Shown piece after piece: positions 1 through 3,990 of a stretch of DNA of 5,724 nucleotides. The translations under genes and the position numbers were made by a program. How positions within the stretch are numbered: position 1 is the stretch's first letter; every line of letters begins with the position of its first letter. The DNA lies in contig CAYZXK010000030.1 in NCBI GenBank assembly GCA_964482395.1, positions 1-5,724 of the forward strand, written 5' to 3'. The notes under the pieces were generated by a model. It worked only from the letters and a program-made list of their open reading frames with translations, ran no database searches and was not told where the DNA came from. The stretch is from CAYZXK01 sp964482395. Lineage in GTDB: Bacteria; Planctomycetota; Phycisphaerae; UBA1845; Fen-1342.

Positions 1-213
1 GCCCTCGATCAGGGCGGCGGCAATGATCATGGCGATGAAGACGTTGCCCCGGACCTCCGGTTGCCGGGCCATGGACTCGACCGCATTGCCGGCCAGGTGG
101 GCGATGCCCTTGGCTGCGCCGATGCATACCAGACCGGCACCGATCCCGGCTCCCAGGCCCATGAGGCCGGTGTTACTGAACAAAGGGGCGGTTTCCGCCA
201 GCGTGCTCAACAT
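1..213 (-). CDS. atpE: F-type ATP synthase subunit c (partial, C-terminus beyond window)
   Basis: Subunit c forms the membrane rotor ring of F1Fo ATP synthase and carries the ion through the Fo motor. The first 71 residues are visible. The N-terminal helix has a run of alternating glycines, GLGAGIGAG at residues 19-27, the helix-packing motif of c-rings. The polar loop ARQPE (49-53), which contacts the central stalk, follows. The second helix ends at the window edge with ALIEG, where Glu70 is the ion-carrying carboxylate. Aligned by hand with the Na+-type Ilyobacter c subunit through the shared AVES-ARQPE stretch, the Na+-ligand Gln32 corresponds to Ile37 here, and the Ser after the Glu corresponds to Gly71. 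This argues for H+ rather than Na+ coupling. The start is supported by an AGGAGA site 7 bases upstream. The c subunit is usually 70-100 residues, so a short C-terminal part of helix 2 is missing. The gene follows atpB in the same direction. Confidence 0.96.
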   Translation of the reverse strand, partial: MLSTLAETAPLFSNTGLMGLGAGIGAGLVCIGAAKGIAHLAGNAVESMARQPEVRGNVFIAMIIAAALIEG

Positions 214-220
214 GGTTTGC

Positions 221-226
221 TCTCCT
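221..226 (-). promoter_or_regulatory. Shine-Dalgarno site of atpE
   Basis: AGGAGA on the minus strand lies 7 bases upstream of the atpE ATG. It is the only strong, well-spaced Shine-Dalgarno sequence I see in the window. That suits subunit c, which is needed in about 8-17 copies per complex and is often translated more strongly than its operon neighbours. Confidence 0.75.
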
Positions 227-300
227 GCGATTTACTCTACGCACCCATCATTGCGCCAGCCGCTCTTGCAGGTCCGGGCGGTAGACTCACGCACGGTCAT

Positions 301-1377
301 TCAGTGCTCCGGCGCCACTGCCATGCTGACGAACAAGGTAGTCAAGAAGACGAAGATATACGCCTGGAGGAAGGCGACGAACAGCTCCAGGCAGCTTATC
401 GCCACGCAGCCGACGGTGCTGATCGCCCCGACCACGTAGCCCAGAGCCACGGTCCGGGCCCCGAAGATCAGAAACAGGATGGAAGCCAGCACGATGTGCC
501 CGGCCACCATGTTCGCGAACAGACGGATCATTAGGGCGAAGGGCTTGATGACCGCCCCGATCAGCTCCAAAACGACCAGCAGCAGCCACGTGGCTAGATC
601 CGCCAGATAAAGCGGGACCGCCACCAACCGCCTGGTGCCCGGCCGCGGCTGAAACACGTGCGGCGCGAAGTTCCACAGGTACACAGGCAGAGCCAGGCAG
701 GCTGCCCTCCCAGGCGACATCCCCCGCCGCGCAGGTGGCGACTCGGTCGCTCGCGAATGGTCATCCGGGGCGTGCCCGTCCCCGTGGTGTCCGAAACTTC
801 CCCTGACCAGGGCGTGGTACACCTCGCTCACCCCGCTGGCGTGGATGACAAAGAAGGCACAGATTGCCAGTCCGCCGGTGATCGCGATGTTGCCGGTCGC
901 GGTACCGCCGACGTGTTTGATCCTGCCGGCGGTAATGAGCTGAATGATTTCGGCCAGGGGGACCATTCCCAGCAGGTTGCAGAACAGGATGAAGAAGAAG
1001 AGTGTCCACAGGAAAGGCATGAAGCGGTCGGTCCGGTGTTTGAGGACCGGCCGGGCTACCTCTTCGCGAATGAATTGCAGCAGGGCTTCGAACAAGTTGA
1101 GGATTGGGCCGCGTGGCGCTCGCGGCTCGCCGCCGTCGCCGTAGGCCCGGGCCAGCCGGGGGAATATCAGCAGGCACAGCCCGGCCGCGACCAGGGTCAT
1201 CAGCAACTGGTTGGTGAACCAGAAGTCGCCGGCCAGGGGGAAGCCCAGAAGCGGGATGCTCTGGCGGCCGAAGCTCAGATTCCCGGACCAGATGCGGAAC
1301 AGCGGCTGAGGTAGAACATGGTCGACTGGGTCATGGACCGCCAGTGTCAGCACTGAAGGCTCACTCCGACTTTCCAT
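301..1377 (-). CDS. atpB: F-type ATP synthase subunit a
   Basis: Subunit a is the membrane stator channel that passes protons to and from the c-ring. The product is 358 residues from the ATG. After DPVDHVLPQPLF near the N-terminus come several hydrophobic helices (about 55-74, 119-142, 163-187, 252-275, 278-306, 310-350). The signature MIRLFANMVAGH places the essential stator arginine at Arg285 (E. coli Arg210) and Asn289 (E. coli Asn214). E. coli Glu219 and His245 are replaced by His294 and Glu331, the swapped pair known from mitochondria and many bacteria. FLQAYIFVFLT (336-346) matches the last helix, with Gln338 equal to E. coli Gln252. It is longer than E. coli subunit a (271), partly because of a hydrophilic His- and Arg-containing insert at about 192-226. 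The ATG overlaps the atpI-like gene by 17 bases and has no Shine-Dalgarno site. A GTG at 1353-1351, with GGAG ten bases upstream and lying beyond the atpI stop, is a good alternative giving 350 residues. Confidence 0.96.
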   Translation of the reverse strand: MESRSEPSVLTLAVHDPVDHVLPQPLFRIWSGNLSFGRQSIPLLGFPLAGDFWFTNQLLMTLVAAGLCLLIFPRLARAYGDGGEPRAPRGPILNLFEALLQFIREEVARPVLKHRTDRFMPFLWTLFFFILFCNLLGMVPLAEIIQLITAGRIKHVGGTATGNIAITGGLAICAFFVIHASGVSEVYHALVRGSFGHHGDGHAPDDHSRATESPPARRGMSPGRAACLALPVYLWNFAPHVFQPRPGTRRLVAVPLYLADLATWLLLVVLELIGAVIKPFALMIRLFANMVAGHIVLASILFLIFGARTVALGYVVGAISTVGCVAISCLELFVAFLQAYIFVFLTTLFVSMAVAPEH

Positions 1378-1777
1378 GCGGGCGGGCGTCGACCCGCAGC
1401 AGGATACCTATGCTGAGTCCGGTCTCAATTATCAGCAGCATTAGATATATCGCCAGAAGACAGCCGAAAAACGAAGCCCGATGGACGGGGACCAGGGCCT
1501 GGTAGCCGATTGCCAGAGCCGCGGTGGTAAGCAGACGAATAACCGTGCCGGCCAGGGCCGCGTAGGGGGCGTAGGTCCGTCGGTAGCCGACCGCCAGGCC
1601 GACGGGCAGGGTTGCCAGAGCGGCGGCAGCCAGGCAGATGCCGGCGGCGGCGTCCAGCGACGCAGCCCCGGCCGGTCCCCACATGCGGACGGCCAACGAA
1701 CGCCCCAGCCCGACCAACAGGAGGGCCGCCCCGATCAGCACGCCGAGTTGGAGCAGAACGTATTTCACGCCGGTCAC
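1361..1777 (-). CDS. atpI: AtpI-like four-helix membrane protein of the ATP synthase operon
   Basis: A small integral membrane protein of 138 residues with four predicted transmembrane helices (about 4-25, 42-63, 72-95, 101-127) and a short basic tail. Its position, between an AtpZ-type gene and atpB, is the classic slot of atpI, whose product helps assemble the c-ring. Sequence support is modest: helix 3 carries an arginine after a glycine (GTVIRLL, Arg81), and helix 4 has YLMLLIIE with Glu118, which resembles the ATP synthase I-chain pattern. The start is a choice. I prefer the GTG at 1777-1775 because it overlaps the atpZ TGA as GTGA, an arrangement typical of translational coupling. A second GTG at 1768 would shorten it by three residues. 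An upstream in-frame ATG at 1888 would add a 37-residue stretch lying wholly within atpZ and is less likely. It could equally be called a hypothetical protein. Confidence 0.72.
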   Translation of the reverse strand: MTGVKYVLLQLGVLIGAALLLVGLGRSLAVRMWGPAGAASLDAAAGICLAAAALATLPVGLAVGYRRTYAPYAALAGTVIRLLTTAALAIGYQALVPVHRASFFGCLLAIYLMLLIIETGLSIGILLRVDARPHGKSE

Positions 1778-2019
1778 AGTCCGATACGCTTGGATTCGCG
1801 GATCAGGCAGTACAGGCCGATGACGGTTCCGAGCAGCAAGCCGGCAAACAGGCCCCAGGGCTGCCAACCATAGCGTCGCTCCAGCCACCAGCCACCGTAG
1901 CCAAACACGCCCAGATAGGCTAGGAACTCCAGCACCAGAGCGTACATGCGTGCCCAGCCGAAGGGTACCTGTCCCGTCGGAGGTCGGTCCTCATCGGATT
2001 TGTGACTCGACTTGGACAT
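1774..2019 (-). CDS. atpZ: AtpZ/AtpI-family small membrane protein
   Basis: An 81-residue protein with a hydrophilic N-terminus and two transmembrane helices (about 25-44 and 54-75), first in the visible ATP synthase operon. The second part fits the AtpZ hairpin: a Gly-Trp-rich end of helix 1 followed by WWLERRYGWQPWGLF, then a Gly-spaced helix 2 (AGLLLGTVIGLY) and a basic C-terminal tail. AtpZ-family proteins sit upstream of atpI/atpB in many bacteria and are linked with AtpI in assembling or stabilising the rotor ring; a role in divalent cation transport has also been proposed. I chose the ATG at 2019 because the residues upstream in frame (to 2187) are Arg-rich, lack family character and would run across the divergent promoter region. 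A weak GGAG lies about 12 bases upstream of this start. An alternative ATG at 2070 has no Shine-Dalgarno site. The stop overlaps the next gene's GTG. Confidence 0.82.
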   Translation of the reverse strand: MSKSSHKSDEDRPPTGQVPFGWARMYALVLEFLAYLGVFGYGGWWLERRYGWQPWGLFAGLLLGTVIGLYCLIRESKRIGL

Positions 2020-2100
2020 CCGCCGCCAGAGCTCCGGCAGCTCGAGAGGTCGCGACCGGAAGCTACCCATGCGGCACAGCTTATGCTGGGGAAAGTCGGA

Positions 2101-2106
2101 GAACAA
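2101..2106 (-). promoter_or_regulatory. Possible -35 of the ATP synthase operon
   Basis: On the minus strand TTGTTC (complement of 2101-2106) is followed after 17 bases by TAAGCT (complement of 2078-2083). Each matches the sigma-70 consensus at only three positions. It is placed plausibly, about 60 bases upstream of the atpZ start, directly beside the palindrome at 2107-2122. This is weak evidence on its own. Confidence 0.2.
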
Positions 2107-2122
2107 CCGGCGCCAGCGCCGG
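2107..2122. promoter_or_regulatory. Perfect palindrome in the divergent intergenic region (candidate operator)
   Basis: CCGGCGC, two bases (CA), then GCGCCGG: a perfect 7+7 base inverted repeat in the 182-base gap between the divergently transcribed atpZ and the PAS-GAF-receiver gene. It lies between the weak -35-like hexamers of the two directions, so a dimeric regulator bound here could act on both. As RNA it could also fold into a 6-pair stem with a 4-base loop. GC-rich DNA throws up such palindromes by chance, so the call rests mainly on its placement. Confidence 0.35.
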
Positions 2123-2124
2123 GC

Positions 2125-2153
2125 TTGGAAAACCGGGCGGATTAAGGTATACG
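2125..2153 (+). promoter_or_regulatory. Possible sigma-70 promoter of the PAS-GAF-receiver gene
   Basis: TTGGAA (2125-2130) and TATACG (2148-2153) are spaced by 17 bases, each matching four of six consensus positions. TACGAT at 2150-2155, with a 19-base spacer, is an alternative -10. The A/T-rich patch around 2141-2155 stands out in an otherwise GC-rich gap and would place transcription start about 40 bases upstream of the ATG at 2202. Confidence 0.3.
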
Positions 2154-2201
2154 ATAGCTGCCGGGTGGCGTACGCCGGCGGAATCATCTACTGGACCGCA
2201 C

Positions 2202-3881
2202 ATGACCGCACAACCTGAATCCAGGCCGCAAAGGCGGATTCTTTTTTTCGCCGGCCCCGACAGTCCGGCAGCCGAATGGCTGCCGATACTTTCGGCTCAT
2301 GCTGATGTCCGTGTGGCGGGCAGCGTCGCGGAGGTTCAGGCCGCGTTGGCAGCAGAATCGTTTGATGCGGTGATTTTCCCGAGTTCAGAACTGCTCCCGT
2401 TGACCTCGACGGTTGGCCGCAACCAGGCTCGCATGGTTCTGGACGGGATTCCCCAGGGAGTGTGTGTGGTGGACCGGGAGGGGAAACTGATCTGGTCCAA
2501 CACCGCTTTGCGGGGGTATCCGGAAGCGGTCACGGAGGCAGTGCGGTCGGCGTGTGTCGAGCTTATGCCGCAGTTGGCCACCGGCAATGCGCACGCCACC
2601 GCACAGCGAGCACTGCGGGTCGGGCCGCAATCCTTCGAGCTGACCGTTTCCGCGCTGCGAGACCCCAGCGGGGGGCTGGACCGCGTGGTGGGGTTGGTCA
2701 GTGATACGACCTCGCTGACGCGGATGCGGGAGAAGCTGGAGGCGATCGACGCTGCCGGCCGAGAGCTGGTCGCGTTGGACGTTGACGCGACCGCCCATCT
2801 GGAAGTGCCGGAGCGGCTGCAACTGCTGGAAGACAACCTGATCCGCTGCTGCCGCGAGCTGCTGGACTTCACCCATTTCTCGGTCCGGGTACTGGACCCT
2901 AAGACCGGACGGCTGGACACGGTGTTGTCGGGAGGCTTTTCGGAGCAGGCCAACCTGCGGCCGATCTACGCTCGCAAGGAGGGGAACGGAATCACCGGGT
3001 ATGTGGCGGCCACCGGGGAGTCCTATATCTGCCCCGACATCACCAAGGACCCGCTGTACCTGCCGGGCATCGAGTGCGCCCGATCCTCCCTGACTGTGCC
3101 GCTTCGGCTCAATGAGCGAGTGGTGGGGGTTCTGAACGTGGAGTCGGATGAACCGGCGGCCTTCACCGATCAGGACCGGCAATTCGCCGAAATCTTCGGT
3201 CGATATATCGCCGTCGCCTTGCAGATGCTCAAGCTGCTGGTGGTGGAGCGAAGCGAGACCAGCGGTCAGTTGGCGGCCGACGTCCGGGCCGAGCTGTCCA
3301 AGCCCCTCAACGACATCCTGACCGAAGCCACCCATCTGCTTACCCGGCCGGGCAGCCCGGAAGACACTCAGCGTAGGCTGCGCAAGATCATCGCCACGGT
3401 CGATCGGGTTCAGGACGCCTTGCAGAACATTGCCGAGCCGCCGGCCATTGGCGGCCTGGCGCCGGAGCCGGGGACCGCCAGCCCGCTGCTGCGGGGCAAA
3501 CGGGTGCTGGTCGCGGACGACGAAGATGTAATTCGCGAGACCATCGCCGACGTGTTGGCCAAGAGTGGTGCCAAGCCGGTCATGGCCTGCGACGGGGAGG
3601 AGGCGGTGACCCTGATCGGGTCCCAGCGGTTCGACCTGGTGCTCTCGGACATCAAGATGCCTTACAAGAACGGCTATGAGGTGTTCGCCGCCAGTCGGGC
3701 CGCCAATCCGCACTGCCCGGTGATCCTCATCACCGGTTTCGGCTACGATCCGGACCATTCGATCGTGCGGGCCAGTCGGGAAGGACTGGCCGGCGTGCTG
3801 TTCAAGCCTTTCCGCGTCGAGCAGTTGATGGAGCTTATGGAGAAGGCGGTGGCGGCCGAAGCCTCGGGCAAAACGGCCTGA
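2202..3881 (+). CDS. PAS-GAF sensor with C-terminal receiver domain and histidine-less DHp-like segment
   Basis: A soluble 559-residue signalling protein. Residues 11-66 look like the first half of a receiver fold but lack the acidic pair, and Pro60 sits where the phosphorylated Asp would be. A PAS-like domain follows (about 73-175, with GVCVVDREGKLIWSN), then a helical linker and a GAF domain (about 202-343, including GNGITGYVAATGE and VVGVLNVES). Residues 355-412 form two amphipathic helices resembling a DHp dimerisation segment; AELSKPLNDIL (363-373) matches an H-box with Ala363 replacing His. No ATPase domain follows. Residues 433-550 are a complete receiver: acidic Asp439/Asp440, phosphoacceptor Asp483 in LSDIKMP, Thr511 and Lys535 in FKPF. 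It thus probably senses small ligands or redox state and receives a phosphate from a separate kinase; its output is unknown, as no DNA-binding domain is present. The ATG at 2202 is preferred over a longer frame reaching back into atpZ. No Shine-Dalgarno site is evident. Confidence 0.9.
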   Translation: MTAQPESRPQRRILFFAGPDSPAAEWLPILSAHADVRVAGSVAEVQAALAAESFDAVIFPSSELLPLTSTVGRNQARMVLDGIPQGVCVVDREGKLIWSNTALRGYPEAVTEAVRSACVELMPQLATGNAHATAQRALRVGPQSFELTVSALRDPSGGLDRVVGLVSDTTSLTRMREKLEAIDAAGRELVALDVDATAHLEVPERLQLLEDNLIRCCRELLDFTHFSVRVLDPKTGRLDTVLSGGFSEQANLRPIYARKEGNGITGYVAATGESYICPDITKDPLYLPGIECARSSLTVPLRLNERVVGVLNVESDEPAAFTDQDRQFAEIFGRYIAVALQMLKLLVVERSETSGQLAADVRAELSKPLNDILTEATHLLTRPGSPEDTQRRLRKIIATVDRVQDALQNIAEPPAIGGLAPEPGTASPLLRGKRVLVADDEDVIRETIADVLAKSGAKPVMACDGEEAVTLIGSQRFDLVLSDIKMPYKNGYEVFAASRAANPHCPVILITGFGYDPDHSIVRASREGLAGVLFKPFRVEQLMELMEKAVAAEASGKTA

Positions 3882-3903
3882 AAGGCGGCGGGCTGGGGCC
3901 CAT

Positions 3904-3938
3904 TTCCGGCGGCGGTCGCCTCAACCGCCCAGTCGGAA
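3904..3938 (+). other. Long imperfect hairpin in the gap before the debranching enzyme gene
   Basis: Bases 3904-3910 pair with 3932-3938 (one G-U pair), and after a two-base bulge 3911-3916 pair perfectly with 3924-3929, leaving a 7-base loop. This gives about 13 pairs, mostly GC. It starts 22 bases after the regulator's stop codon and ends 52 bases before the next ATG. No T-run follows it, so it is not a standard intrinsic terminator. It could be an mRNA-stabilising or processing hairpin, or a partial terminator helped by Rho. Confidence 0.4.
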
Positions 3939-3990
3939 TGCGGAGGCGGTCGTCGGCGCTTCGGCTTTTCAACCTGACGAGTCATCGCAC

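Noticed and set aside
214..300. Possible hairpin or extra small gene between atpB and atpE
   Set aside because: Only imperfect short repeats (around 234-244 and 283-292) were seen, with no stable stem and no small frame beyond the atpE Shine-Dalgarno site.
658..1314. A 218-codon plus-strand open frame across atpB
   Set aside because: It is antisense to conserved helices of subunit a; its product is Gln-, Glu- and Gly-rich with no domain character.
2020..2187. In-frame upstream extension of atpZ to an ATG at 2187
   Set aside because: The extra 56 residues are Arg-rich, unlike AtpZ, and would cover the divergent promoter region and palindrome; the family length fits the ATG at 2019.
1950..2201. 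In-frame upstream extension of the sensor gene to an ATG at 1950
   Set aside because: It would run antisense through the atpZ start and the shared control region; the added residues have no domain similarity and the receiver-like fold begins just after the ATG at 2202.
2385..3758. A 457-codon open frame antisense to the PAS-GAF-receiver gene
   Set aside because: The plus-strand frame has clear PAS, GAF and receiver motifs. The antisense product is rich in Gly, Arg, Gln and His with no recognisable domain, as expected from the mirror of GC-biased codons.
3958..3969. A UUCG loop followed by TTTT, resembling a terminator
   Set aside because: Only two base pairs can close the UUCG loop, far too short for an intrinsic terminator stem.
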